64,000 nt of DNA from Dysgonomonas sp. PF1-14 (GCF_029892965.1 NZ_JARXWN010000008.1:62001-126000); one strand, 5' to 3'. Positions 17,464-25,933 are shown, counted from the first letter of the stretch. Notes: generated from the letters alone by a model not told the origin. Program-made: numbers and translations.

Positions 17464-19515
17464 TTATGAGAATGTTATAATTTCAAGTTCTTTTTTGTCT
17501 TTTGCCATCTCCTTCTTTACAAAGAAGTACACAAGCGGATAGATGGTAAATGATAATATTCCTATAATAATGTGATACCATCTGGATTTGCTCTTTATAT
17601 CTTTATAGAATGTACTGTAATACATCATCGAACGTACGTAGAACGGTATATATATAAGTATGGCGGCTATACCGATCAGCTTGGTTGCAAACAGGATAAT
17701 AAACAGTATGTATGCGGCAATGGTCAGTCGCGAGCTTGCATTGTAGTAAGACTCGGCAGCATCGATATACCGCTTGTCCTGCTTGTCTATTATATCGTTG
17801 ATTTCGGCTCCGCGACTTTTGAGTATGCTCAGTGATGCAAGTTGTATGTCTTTGCCGTAACCATAGTTTGAATAGTTTTGGATTATATCGCGTAGTTTAT
17901 CGCTGTCCATTGCCTGTAATCCGGCCATTGTTTCGGGTTCTATAGCGAATGTGGAAACATCGGGTATCCGGCTGACAATAGCATTACGATCTTCATCGCT
18001 GATCTTCGCCGGCGATTTGATAAACAGTATCTTTCTGAAAAACTTAGAGTATGCCTCCGGATTGAACAGCGTGGAATCGTTCATTGCCTTATAGGTAAGG
18101 AATACGCCCAGCGGGAACAGCACTGCCGAACTGAGCCACATTCCCTGCCATACTTCCCATACTCCGTCGCGTGCCATCTTGTAGCCTATATTGTTTATTA
18201 TATAATATATGATAAACAAACAAACGGATACTACTACGGGCATTCCCAGTCCTCCTTTACGGATAATGGCACCCAAAGGTGCACCTATAAAGAAGAATAT
18301 GAGGCAGGCAAACGACAGTGTGAATTTCTGATGCCGTTCTATCATGTGGAAACGGATATTCTTTTGCAGGTTCTTTTTTTGTGTCCGTTCTATTATGTTA
18401 TACTTACTGTTTTCTGCATCGTTCGAAGCCGAGCTCAGGTATTGCATCATTTCGTCTCTGCTGAATGAGCTTAACAATGAGTCGTAGTCTATCGGGGTTA
18501 CAGATGCTTTTGCTTCTGCTTTCTTTTCTTCTACAGGCGGTGGTGTCTGTCCTCCCGTTGTTGCCGGAATCTGATTTTCCCGAGCAGAACGGTATGTGAG
18601 ATAGGTATGCTTACCTATTATCTGACGGTCTTTGATGTTAATACTGTCGAGACGGTAAGACATAGAGTCTATAGAACGGCTCAGCTGAGCAATATTTTTA
18701 GATATCTGGGTTCCTTCCAGATTCGATTCGTCCATGCGGTCGAAGCCGGTATTGACAGATATGATTACTTCTTTTTCCTTAAAGTTCTCACGACTGTATG
18801 GTACAAACTTGGTATTGTTGCGCGAACGGGTATTGCTCAGGTCAGCCTGACGAAAGTTTGAGAATTGCTGCCCGTTATAGAGATTAAGCAACACGAAGGT
18901 TTTGTCTTCCGACCCCGTCATGGCTGCCGAGTCGCAGACAATAACGGCCATATTGTCGAAGCCTTTGGATGTGTCGTATATCATAACATCCCTGAGCATC
19001 TTGGTCTTTTTATCTTTCTCTTTTACATAGAGGCTATAGTTGGGAATACCGCTATAGAAAGAGCCTTCGGGGATATCGAGTTCTGGGGATTTTTGTTTGA
19101 TAGACAGCAGCAACGATCTGAACTTAACCTGTATACGCGGCATTGCTTCGTTCTGATAGAAGAATCCTCCGATGGCAATACATGCTACAAGTATGATCAG
19201 CGGGCTCATTGCTTTGAGCAACGACACTCCGGCTGCTTTGATAGCAAGCAGCTCCATACGTTCACCCAAGTTACCAAATGCCATAAGGGATGCCAGCAGC
19301 AAGGATAATGGAAGAGCCATCGGCACAAGGGATAGTGCAGCATACAGGAATAATTCTGCTAATACGAGGTTATCCAGTCCTTTTCCTACGAAGTCTTCTA
19401 CATAACGCCATATAAACTGCATGAGTACGATAAATAAACATATCGCAAATGTCATTACGAAGACAGGGAGGAATGTCTGTATAATGAATGTATATAGCCG
19501 TTTTATTCGTAGCAT
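17464..19515 (-). CDS. LptF/LptG-family (YjgP/YjgQ) LPS-export permease
   Basis: 683 residues. An N-terminal trio of membrane helices (~10-125) includes the family's FLPVFVMTFAICLFIVLMQF start and AELFLYAALSLVPMALPLSLLLASLMAFG; three more helices (~390-480) include SFACLIFFFIGAPLGAIIRKGGLG. A large periplasmic loop lies between. The protein is much longer than the ~360-residue E. coli proteins because of a C-terminal extension with further membrane segments. It works in the Lpt bridge that extracts LPS from the inner membrane. First gene of a three-gene reverse operon. Confidence 0.88.
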   Translation of the reverse strand: MLRIKRLYTFIIQTFLPVFVMTFAICLFIVLMQFIWRYVEDFVGKGLDNLVLAELFLYAALSLVPMALPLSLLLASLMAFGNLGERMELLAIKAAGVSLLKAMSPLIILVACIAIGGFFYQNEAMPRIQVKFRSLLLSIKQKSPELDIPEGSFYSGIPNYSLYVKEKDKKTKMLRDVMIYDTSKGFDNMAVIVCDSAAMTGSEDKTFVLLNLYNGQQFSNFRQADLSNTRSRNNTKFVPYSRENFKEKEVIISVNTGFDRMDESNLEGTQISKNIAQLSRSIDSMSYRLDSINIKDRQIIGKHTYLTYRSARENQIPATTGGQTPPPVEEKKAEAKASVTPIDYDSLLSSFSRDEMMQYLSSASNDAENSKYNIIERTQKKNLQKNIRFHMIERHQKFTLSFACLIFFFIGAPLGAIIRKGGLGMPVVVSVCLFIIYYIINNIGYKMARDGVWEVWQGMWLSSAVLFPLGVFLTYKAMNDSTLFNPEAYSKFFRKILFIKSPAKISDEDRNAIVSRIPDVSTFAIEPETMAGLQAMDSDKLRDIIQNYSNYGYGKDIQLASLSILKSRGAEINDIIDKQDKRYIDAAESYYNASSRLTIAAYILFIILFATKLIGIAAILIYIPFYVRSMMYYSTFYKDIKSKSRWYHIIIGILSFTIYPLVYFFVKKEMAKDKKELEIITFS

Positions 19516-19679
19516 CGGTTATTACTGAAATTGAGTACAAAAGTAGTAAAAAGATAAATGTTAAGGGCATTATTATACGGAAAGATGTCAATCTTAAATT
19601 TTATTAGTGATTTTCGGATTGTATATGAGGCTATTCCGCTATTTTGGACAAATATTTTAATTATTTTCGCCGCAGAGGC

Positions 19680-19710
19680 TTGTTTTATAAAAAATAATCT
19701 TCTATTTTTG
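19680..19710 (+). promoter_or_regulatory. Bacteroidetes-type promoter for the tRNA-Met locus
   Basis: TTG (19680-19682), 20 bases, then TATTTTTG (19703-19710), matching the TTG-N19-21-TAnnTTTG consensus, 17 bases before the first tRNA-like copy. Confidence 0.65.
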
Positions 19711-19726
19711 CACTCGCTAAAATGAT

Positions 19727-19765
19727 GGCGGGATAGCTCAGATGGTTAGAGCGCATGATTCATAA
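19727..19765 (+). pseudogene. Half tRNA-Met (5' half through the anticodon loop)
   Basis: 39 bases match the complete tRNA at 19886 with one G/A difference at position 5, then diverge directly after the anticodon loop. No T-arm or 3' acceptor strand follows, so it cannot fold as a tRNA. It looks like an attachment-site half or a recombination scar. Confidence 0.8.
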
Positions 19766-19885
19766 ACGTGAGCTTTGTGCGAAATCCATAGCCATAACGT
19801 TCTTTTATTCAGATTGTTACAATGTGTGAAAATTAGGGAAAATTTACTTGCCCCACAAATTTGCCCCACAAGTCAAAAATACTTT

Positions 19886-19959
19886 GGCGAGATAGCTCAG
19901 ATGGTTAGAGCGCATGATTCATAATCATGAGGTCCCGAGTTCAATTCTCGGTCTCGCTA
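19886..19959 (+). tRNA. tRNA-Met (anticodon CAT)
   Basis: 74 nt. Acceptor strand GGCGAGA pairs with TCTCGCT (one G-U), D-arm GCTC/GAGC, anticodon stem CATGA/TCATG with loop TTCATAA (CAT at 19920-19922), T-arm CCGAG-TTCAATT-CTCGG. No CCA is encoded as such. The TTCATAA loop without an initiator-type GGG/CCC anticodon stem suggests elongator Met. Confidence 0.93.
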
Positions 19960-19965
19960 CCTGGA

Positions 19966-19996
19966 AGTCAGCACTTTACGGTGCTGACTTTTTTCG
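19966..19996 (+). terminator. Terminator of tRNA-Met
   Basis: Perfect 9-bp stem AGTCAGCAC (19966-19974) / GTGCTGACT (19981-19989) followed by T-run. Confidence 0.85.
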
Positions 19997-20149
19997 TTAA
20001 AAAAACACACTTGCACCACAAGTAGACATTTGTTTATCATATAACGCTGTATATTAAATACTTAAGCACATTGCGATTTGCACCACAAATAAGTGATCAT
20101 AAATAGCTACGGCTCTAAAGCTGAACTAACCTATTTCTTTGGCCAACTA

Positions 20150-20185
20150 CGACAAATTACGACAAAACGCGACAATCAACGACAA
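20150..20185. repeat. Four CGACAA iterons on a 10-bp pitch
   Basis: CGACAA begins at 20150, 20160, 20170 and 20180, one per DNA helical turn. It lies ~75 bases upstream of the first excisionase-like gene and is probably a cooperative binding site for one of the small DNA-binding proteins or the integrase. Confidence 0.7.
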
Positions 20186-20260
20186 CTGCTTGGTAATCTA
20201 TTGTTTTCATGAAAATAGTAGATATTTTCGTGATAAATTATAAACTAAAATATCATTATC

Positions 20261-20554
20261 ATGGAAATAATACCCATTGAAAGAAAAACATTCGAAGAGC
20301 TACTAAGCTATATTGAGAGTGTAGTAGACCGGTTTAATTCATTATGCGACCGGTTGGATGATAAAAGCATGAGTCAATGGTTAGATGGGAAGGATGTGTG
20401 CAATATCCTGAACATTCAGCCCAGAACCCTCCAAACTTACCGGGACGAAGGTAAGATTGGCTTCTCGCAGATTAATCATAAGATTTTTTATAAACCCTGT
20501 GATGTGGAAAAGGTTCTAAATGCAGGAAAAATGAACAAAAATAGCAGAAAATGA
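20261..20554 (+). CDS. Excisionase-like helix-turn-helix protein
   Basis: 97 residues. A coiled N-terminal part (~5-35) is followed by a winged MerR/Xis-type helix-turn-helix: LDGKDVCNILNIQPRTLQTYRDEGKIGFSQINHKIFYKPCDVEKVL. This is the usual architecture of small DNA-binding proteins in Bacteroides integrative elements that control excision or transfer. It overlaps the next gene by 4 bases, and the CGACAA iterons are upstream. Confidence 0.75.
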   Translation: MEIIPIERKTFEELLSYIESVVDRFNSLCDRLDDKSMSQWLDGKDVCNILNIQPRTLQTYRDEGKIGFSQINHKIFYKPCDVEKVLNAGKMNKNSRK

Positions 20555-20844
20555 AAATTGTATCTAAAGGTGACAAGAGGATTGCTGATCTGTTTTCTAA
20601 GATAGAAAATGTGAAAGGGAGGGCCGAAAAAGCATTCGAAGGGAACAGACCACTTTTTAAAGGTGAACGATACCTGACAGATGATCAGTTATCTAAAAGA
20701 CTAAATCTCAGCCGTCGGACTTTACACACTTACAGGACTGAAGGTTTATTGCCCTTCATCCAATTTGGCGGCAAGGTTTTATACAAGGAGTCTGACATCG
20801 AAAATCTATTGTCTTCAAATTATGAGAAAGCTTGGAAAGAGTAA
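20551..20844 (+). CDS. Excisionase-like helix-turn-helix protein (second copy)
   Basis: 97 residues, same length and fold as its neighbour: LTDDQLSKRLNLSRRTLHTYRTEGLLPFIQFGGKVLYKESDIENLL. The pair are paralogues in an ATGA-overlapping operon, like paired xis-type genes of CTnDOT-family elements. A terminator follows at 20870. Confidence 0.75.
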   Translation: MKIVSKGDKRIADLFSKIENVKGRAEKAFEGNRPLFKGERYLTDDQLSKRLNLSRRTLHTYRTEGLLPFIQFGGKVLYKESDIENLLSSNYEKAWKE

Positions 20845-20869
20845 ATTGCCATTCTTAAAACTAGAGAAG

Positions 20870-20904
20870 AGAGCTGTATAAATTGTTTATGCAGCTCTTT
20901 TTTG
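20870..20904. terminator. Bidirectional terminator between HTH genes and integrase remnant
   Basis: AGAGCTG (20870-20876) / CAGCTCT (20892-20898) with inner ATAA/TTAT pairs, flanked by A-rich and T-run sides. It can serve both convergent genes. Confidence 0.75.
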
Positions 20905-20905
20905 T

Positions 20906-21505
20906 TTACATAGCTACTTCTTCTGCAGATAGTCCTGTATAGTAGACAATTTGCTCTGTTGAGAAATCATCTTCTCTCATTTTACGGGCTGTATCCAATA
21001 ACTGCATGTAAATGGTATATCCTTTTTTCATACGGTTTGCATGTTTGTTTGAAGTATCCAGACTATTCTCGAAGGCTGTCATCTCTCGGCCTATTTTCTG
21101 TTTAGTAATCTGAGCGTAAATTTGTGTCGTTTTTATATTTGTATGCCCTAAAACTCCCGAAATAGACTCGATGCTCACCCCATGACTCAAGGCTAAAGTG
21201 GCGAACGAATGCCGGGCTGTATGGAATGTTATTCGCTTATTTATATTGCAAATTTCATCGATCTCCTTCAGATATTCATTAGTCTTTTGATTTGTGTGGA
21301 TTGGAAATAGGAATGCATCCTGCCTGTTTTTTTGATACTTCTCAATAAGTTCCAAAGGAATAGGTAAAAGAGGAATATGCGACATTTGCTTCGTTTTTTT
21401 CCTCTTAATAAAAATCCATTTTCTATTATCGAATGTAACCTGAATGTCGTCTTTTCGTAACTGAGTCATTTCCGCATAAGAAAGCCCAGTGTAGCAATAG
21501 AATAT
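20906..21505 (-). pseudogene. Tyrosine recombinase (integrase), C-terminal fragment
   Basis: The frame begins directly after an in-frame stop at 21506-21508 with IFYCYTGLSYAEMTQL, the middle of box I, so the arm-binding and core-binding domains are missing. The rest is intact: HTARHSFATLAL (HxxR), GVLGHTNIKTTQIYAQI (GH and catalytic Tyr). Box I has Ser where most family members have Arg, as in the CTnDOT integrase. Translation from the internal ATG at 21469 would give 187 residues, unlikely to recombine DNA alone. Probably a deletion relic of the element that used the nearby att-like repeats. Confidence 0.8.
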
Positions 21506-21508
21506 TTA

Positions 21509-21941
21509 AAAATTATCCGTTGAATAACAGATAATTAAAGAGAAGAAAACAAACAATGGGTAACGATTTAGAAACGAGCGAAACTCTTTGGTCTGCTTTG
21601 TTTTTCCATTGTATCAAATAACTCTAATACAAACATACATAAAAATGTGTGATATTTTAGTACATTCCATTTTTTTATAGATGGATGTGACTTAAAAGAT
21701 TTACATTTGACCTTTAGAACCGTATTTTAATAATATATATTACTCTCATAGACTGCTATATCTTACTTGTTAATAGACTATTACATCTCAATAATTACTG
21801 CAAAAAAACAATGTATTCATAAATAATATAAAATATTTCACATAAATATATAGTTTATAAAATAAAATATATTATGTTTGTAAATATACAATTTAATTAA
21901 CCTATTAAAAACACAATCTCAAAAGTTATAATTAGCAGAAT
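21509..21941. other. AT-rich non-coding spacer
   Basis: 433 bases, strongly AT-rich, without a convincing gene. It contains the probable deletion boundary of the integrase at its left and the promoter element for the ABC operon at its right. Confidence 0.6.
21883..21890 (+). promoter_or_regulatory. -7 element for the ABC exporter operon
   Basis: TATGTTTG matches TAnnTTTG, 51 bases upstream of the first permease ATG. No clear TTG at -33 was seen. Confidence 0.45.
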
Positions 21942-23186
21942 ATGAACAAAGAATATATTAAATATATTATAAGAAATATAACAAGAAAGAAGAAACAATC
22001 TATTTTTACAATTTTATGTATAGCCATTTCTTCTACAATAATCTTGAGTAATATTTCCATGAATAATGGTTTGCAATCTAAATTAAAAGAAGGCATTAAT
22101 CAGGCGATATCAGGACAATTGACAATTTATAGTGCCAAGGATTCTAAAATAAATATTTTAGAGTCTCAAATGAAAGAGCAAAATCCATTTACATTGTCAG
22201 ATCAAGTCTTGAATAATATAAGAAACAAAGAGAGTCTTGTTCTAAATAAACGTATTCGACTTGGTTCACTTGTATCATATTTCGATGAAACATCATATGT
22301 GAATATCCATGCCCTCGAGGACGATCACTTCAAACGAATCAAAAGTCTTTTGAGACTTAAAGAGGGCACAATGCCTAATAATGGAAAAAGTATATTAATA
22401 AGTGAGACTACATCAGATGAGATAAAATGCAATGTAGGCGATTCTATCTTGTTACTTGCAAATAATATAAATGATTATATGAGTGACGAAATTGCAATTG
22501 TTTCAGGAATATTTGAAGAGAACGGAATTGCTATATTTTTAAACTATAATGCTTTTATTCCATATACATTTGGTAAAGAACTTGTCCAGTTAGAAGATGA
22601 AACTTACCTTGAGCTAATAGTTAATTCTACTGATAATAAAGATATACCAATAGAAACTATTAAAAAAGTAAAAAAAGAAGTAAACGATGTGTCATCAGAA
22701 ATACATGCAGTAAGTTGGGAGCAAACAATACCTTTATTTTATAAAATAGTACAAGTTTGGAAAGGTGGAGGATACTTCACTCAAGTTATATTTATTGTAT
22801 TCAGTTTACTCATTCTTATCAACTTGACTACTCTTATAATAAATTCAAGAAAGAAAGAATTCGGAACACTATTAGCATTTGGATTCACATGGGTACAAAT
22901 TGGTCTTATGATAGCTGCCGAATATGTTTTAATCACTGTCATATCTGTTCTTGTCGGATATAGTTTTATCGAATTTCTGATTGGCAGTATAGCTGATTCA
23001 GGCATATACATTGGCTCTAAAGATATGCAATCTGCACTAATGACAGAATACTTAAAACCAATAATATATATAAAAGACATTATCTATATATTAGTTTTAT
23101 TCGTTATGACGACATTATTTGCTGTTTTTATAAGCATTATTCGTATCCACAAAGTGAATCCTATTTTACTAATTAATAAAAGATAA
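21942..23186 (+). CDS. ABC transporter permease, LolC/E-MacB type (first)
   Basis: 414 residues with the FtsX/MacB layout: an N-terminal membrane helix (~17-40), a periplasmic domain of ~230 residues, then three C-terminal helices (~280-302, ~320-345, ~375-400). RNITRKKKQSIFTIL is the usual cytoplasmic N-terminus. Such permeases move lipoproteins, lipids or peptides from the inner-membrane outer leaflet to periplasmic carriers rather than pumping through the membrane. It lies 5 bases before a second permease, and the cognate ATPase is now 37 kb away beyond a prophage. Confidence 0.85.
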   Translation: MNKEYIKYIIRNITRKKKQSIFTILCIAISSTIILSNISMNNGLQSKLKEGINQAISGQLTIYSAKDSKINILESQMKEQNPFTLSDQVLNNIRNKESLVLNKRIRLGSLVSYFDETSYVNIHALEDDHFKRIKSLLRLKEGTMPNNGKSILISETTSDEIKCNVGDSILLLANNINDYMSDEIAIVSGIFEENGIAIFLNYNAFIPYTFGKELVQLEDETYLELIVNSTDNKDIPIETIKKVKKEVNDVSSEIHAVSWEQTIPLFYKIVQVWKGGGYFTQVIFIVFSLLILINLTTLIINSRKKEFGTLLAFGFTWVQIGLMIAAEYVLITVISVLVGYSFIEFLIGSIADSGIYIGSKDMQSALMTEYLKPIIYIKDIIYILVLFVMTTLFAVFISIIRIHKVNPILLINKR

Positions 23187-23191
23187 CGATT

Positions 23192-24436
23192 ATGGGATTA
23201 TTTATAAAATTAGCTATACGTAATGTAAGTAGAAATATAAAATCAACTTTGCTGAATGGATTAGGAATAACGTTATCCGTTTTTGTACTGTTACTGGTTT
23301 TGTCTGTATCACAGGGAATTGAATCTCAAATTGTTTCACGAAACATTAAGTTTGAAACCGGAGCATTATCTATTGCTATAGATAAAAAAACTGCAAGCTA
23401 TGAAAATGAATCTCAAGGAAACGAACTATTGGTAAATATCTATACAACACTCGATAATAATAATTTTATTGTAAGTTATTTTCCACGCATCTATATTTCA
23501 AACTCAAATATATATTTCAATGATAACTCACAAGCAATACAAATAGTAGGTATGACAGAGGAGGAATTACCTCTCATTGGAGAGATGCTGGAAATAGTTG
23601 AGGGAGAGACTGATATTGTAAACAGTAAAGGTATAATAGTTAGTAATGCTATTGCGAACACTTTAGAAGTTAAGACTGGCGATTTCTGTAATCTAATGGT
23701 TCAAACAATAGATGGATCAATAAATTTGGACGAGTTTATGATTAAAGGAATCTTTCATTATACTTCTCAGCTAAATAAGTTTTCTGTTTATGCAAATTAT
23801 AGTGATGCTGAGTTTCTATATAATTGCAATTTACCTTCAAAAATATTTATTAATGTCAATTCTTTAGATAAAGTAAAAGAGATAAAAGTTGATTTACTAA
23901 ACCAATTGGGCTGTCAAAATTTTGAGATAGATAATGAAGTCGAATATAATGGGATAAAAATTTCTTCTTACTTAGATCATCTGGGAATGGCAAAAGCATT
24001 ATCCACTTTTAACAGATATGGAATGCTGTCAATAGTATTTTTTCTAATATTGATTTCATTTATTGGTATATGGTCAATGCAAACAGAAAATATTAATGAA
24101 CGCTATCGAGAAATTGGATCATTGCTATCTTTTGGTTTTAAAAAGAAATCAGTAAAACAAATATTTTTATATGAATCAATATATATTAGTTGCATATTTT
24201 TTTTCTTGGGGCTTATTATTGTACTACTTGCTGTATTTCTTATAAAACTAAATAAGGGTATTTATTTAGGAGAGTCTGCCTCCTTTGCCTTTGGCTCAAC
24301 AATAGTCAATCCTGAACTAACATTTAAGCATATATATATAGTATTTACAGTAGCTGTAATTTATCCTCTTTTAGCAACGATCCTGTCATTACTTACAATT
24401 AACAAGAAAAAAATAATTGAATTACTTAATAATTAA
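23192..24436 (+). CDS. ABC transporter permease, LolC/E-MacB type (second)
   Basis: 414 residues, the same length and topology as the upstream permease but divergent in sequence, so the two probably form a LolC/LolE-like heterodimer. N-terminal RNVSRNIKSTLLNGLGITLSVFV and C-terminal helices (~285-310, ~325-350, ~380-405) frame the periplasmic domain. RYREIGSLLSFGFKKKSV is the conserved coupling region contacting the ATPase. Confidence 0.85.
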   Translation: MGLFIKLAIRNVSRNIKSTLLNGLGITLSVFVLLLVLSVSQGIESQIVSRNIKFETGALSIAIDKKTASYENESQGNELLVNIYTTLDNNNFIVSYFPRIYISNSNIYFNDNSQAIQIVGMTEEELPLIGEMLEIVEGETDIVNSKGIIVSNAIANTLEVKTGDFCNLMVQTIDGSINLDEFMIKGIFHYTSQLNKFSVYANYSDAEFLYNCNLPSKIFINVNSLDKVKEIKVDLLNQLGCQNFEIDNEVEYNGIKISSYLDHLGMAKALSTFNRYGMLSIVFFLILISFIGIWSMQTENINERYREIGSLLSFGFKKKSVKQIFLYESIYISCIFFFLGLIIVLLAVFLIKLNKGIYLGESASFAFGSTIVNPELTFKHIYIVFTVAVIYPLLATILSLLTINKKKIIELLNN

Positions 24437-24442
24437 AATAAT

Positions 24443-25162
24443 ATGAACACGAAATTTTTAATATTACTCACTGCTTTTCTTTGCTTATTAACTAATCAAA
24501 CGAAAGCAAATATGTTGACTACCGACTATTTGTCAGACTTAGATGAATCAATCTATATGGAATATGCGTCAATGAAGATGGAAATGATTAAAGATAATAG
24601 AGTAATAAGGTACTATGATATGGAATTTTATCGATCTGCTAATAAAATGCGTATGGAGTTTACAGCTCCTGCTTCGGAAAAAGGCAGAAGAATGCTTAAT
24701 GATAATTCTAGCCTTTGGATGTATCTTCCTCGCACAAGTAAAGTAATAAAACTACCGTTTAAACAATCATTTATGGGGAGTGATGCTTCAAATGCCGATT
24801 TAATGCGACTCTGCTTTAAAAATGACTACGAAGTCGTAAATTCTATTGATAAAGAGAATGATATTGTACAACTTGAACTGAAAGCTAAAAATCTTGAGGT
24901 TGCATATAATAAAGTAATATTACAATATGATACAAAAAGAAAAGTTCCAATTAGTCAAGAAATGTATAGTCTTTCAAACAAATTAATAAAAACAATGATA
25001 TATGAGAATATTATAAAGATAGATGGTGCTTACATCCCCTCAACAATCTTAATAAAAGAGGAGCTTCAAAAGAATACTGAAACTAAATTATATTATACTA
25101 ATATAAAAAAAAGAAATGCAAAACCTACTGAATATTTTACACTTGGTTCACTAAGAAGATAG
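24443..25162 (+). CDS. LolA-like outer-membrane lipoprotein-sorting protein
   Basis: 239 residues with a cleavable signal peptide (MNTKFLILLTAFLCLLTNQTKA). The body has the LolA-like half-barrel pattern of COG2834: MEFTAPASEKGRRML, LWMYLPRTSKVIKLP and the hallmark SFMGSDASNADLM. It should be a soluble periplasmic carrier of a lipidic cargo. It starts 6 bases after the second permease and ends 3 bases before the truncated barrel-protein start. Confidence 0.83.
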   Translation: MNTKFLILLTAFLCLLTNQTKANMLTTDYLSDLDESIYMEYASMKMEMIKDNRVIRYYDMEFYRSANKMRMEFTAPASEKGRRMLNDNSSLWMYLPRTSKVIKLPFKQSFMGSDASNADLMRLCFKNDYEVVNSIDKENDIVQLELKAKNLEVAYNKVILQYDTKRKVPISQEMYSLSNKLIKTMIYENIIKIDGAYIPSTILIKEELQKNTETKLYYTNIKKRNAKPTEYFTLGSLRR

Positions 25163-25165
25163 TAA

Positions 25166-25203
25166 ATGAAAATACGTAGTATATATATCATTTTCCTCTC
25201 TAT
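25166..25203 (+). pseudogene. 5' stub of the outer-membrane barrel gene (split by prophage)
   Basis: ATG three bases after the LolA-like stop opens MKIRSIYIIFLS, a typical signal-peptide start, and then runs into prophage sequence and stops. Joining it at the CTAT shared with 59757-59760 continues in frame as ILCNIELLHTQ and then ESIFNYQ, making a complete signal peptide for the barrel protein on the far side. Confidence 0.7.
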
Positions 25204-25210
25204 TAAGGGG

Positions 25211-25225
25211 TATAGTACCAAAGGA
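25211..25225 (+). repeat. Left-end transposase-site-like repeat (L1)
   Basis: TATAGTACCAAAGGA resembles the right-end sites TATAATWCCAAAYGT and points inward like the terminal right-end copy at 59713-59727, which is inverted. Confidence 0.5.
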
Positions 25226-25318
25226 CGGCAAAATATTGTGAGTGGTAACAGCTAACAGACACACTGACAGCGATAAACCTGGAACACGACTATAATCGGC
25301 TCGCAAATTTATTACTGG

Positions 25319-25542
25319 AATGACTGGAGAATGACTCGGAATGACTGGAAAGGATGCGAAATACGCGAAGAACGGCTCGCTGGTAACCTGTAATGACTGA
25401 ATGAATAGAGAACGCATGAGAGAGGCTTGTGAGAACTGGTCTCTCTTTTTGTTGTGAAGTGTTTGCGAATTGTAACCGAATTACTATTAGATGTAACCGC
25501 ATCGGTTACACTTTTTGTAACCAATATTGTAACCGTGGTTAC
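25319..25542. repeat. Phage left-end repeat field (AATGACT and GTAACC motifs)
   Basis: AATGACT occurs at 25319, 25330, 25340 and 25392. GTAACC/GGTTAC occurs seven times (25382, 25472, 25493, 25503, 25517, 25529, 25537), including palindromes 25493-25509 and 25529-25542. An AATGGCGAAA/TTTCGCCATT stem follows at 25559-25586. No gene lies between the phage end and 25649; these are likely transposase or regulator sites. Confidence 0.6.
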
Positions 25543-25648
25543 ATTGTTAAAAATTTCAAATGGCGAAACTTTAACATTTCGCCATTGCTACGGATACCAA
25601 AATCCTATATCGAATACACCGCTGCAAATATAGTGTTAAATCTTTAAT

Positions 25649-25870
25649 TTATTGCTCTTTTTGCATATTTCTTACATCACCAGTGGTTAAAGCTGTTGTT
25701 TTTGATATCACAATTTTGTGATTGACATAATCGAACTGGTCAAACGGGTACTTATCCAGTTTTGATTTACTTACCTCTAGTACATCTTTATTAGCTTCAT
25801 ATAATGCCGTGAGAGAGGTATAAGTTTTTACTTTTAGAGGCTTTTGCTGTATGAGAACAAATACTTTCAT
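25649..25870 (-). CDS. Small phage protein of unknown function
   Basis: 73 residues starting MKVFVLIQQKPLKVKTYTSL. Alternating beta pattern then a charged tail; not recognised. It lies left of the repressor and is read in the same direction, so it may be expressed in the lysogen. Confidence 0.55.
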   Translation of the reverse strand: MKVFVLIQQKPLKVKTYTSLTALYEANKDVLEVSKSKLDKYPFDQFDYVNHKIVISKTTALTTGDVRNMQKEQ

Positions 25871-25933
25871 AATTGCATATTAAAAAATGATTATGCAAAT
25901 ATAATAGCATATATTATCAAAAATGGAAAAAAT

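Larger units (their letters stand above)
19848..20090. repeat. Four direct repeats TTGCMCCACAAR around the tRNA
   Basis: TTGCCCCACAAAT 19848-19860, TTGCCCCACAAG 19861-19872, TTGCACCACAAG 20011-20022 and TTGCACCACAAAT 20078-20090, all in one orientation, two on each side of the tRNA. This pattern suggests arm-type binding sites of a tyrosine recombinase at an attachment site. Confidence 0.65.

Noticed and set aside
25168-25175. GAAAATAC shared with 59750-59757 as the phage target duplication
   Set aside because: Eight bases match, but the two copies are in different reading phases, so joining them would break the barrel gene; probably chance in AT-rich DNA.
25190-25194. ATTTT shared with 59744-59748 as the target duplication
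   Set aside because: In phase and symmetrically placed relative to the end repeats, but the join puts charged residues in the signal-peptide core and the ends lack similarity. Kept only as a second choice.
25151-25524. Overlapping reverse-strand reading frames at the phage left end
   Set aside because: Rich in Ser and His from the repeats, mutually overlapping, with no homology or signals; they are by-products of the repeat field.
25472-25542. GTAACC repeats as a CRISPR array
   Set aside because: Units are 6-7 bp with irregular spacing and mixed orientation; no repeat-spacer structure and no cas genes.
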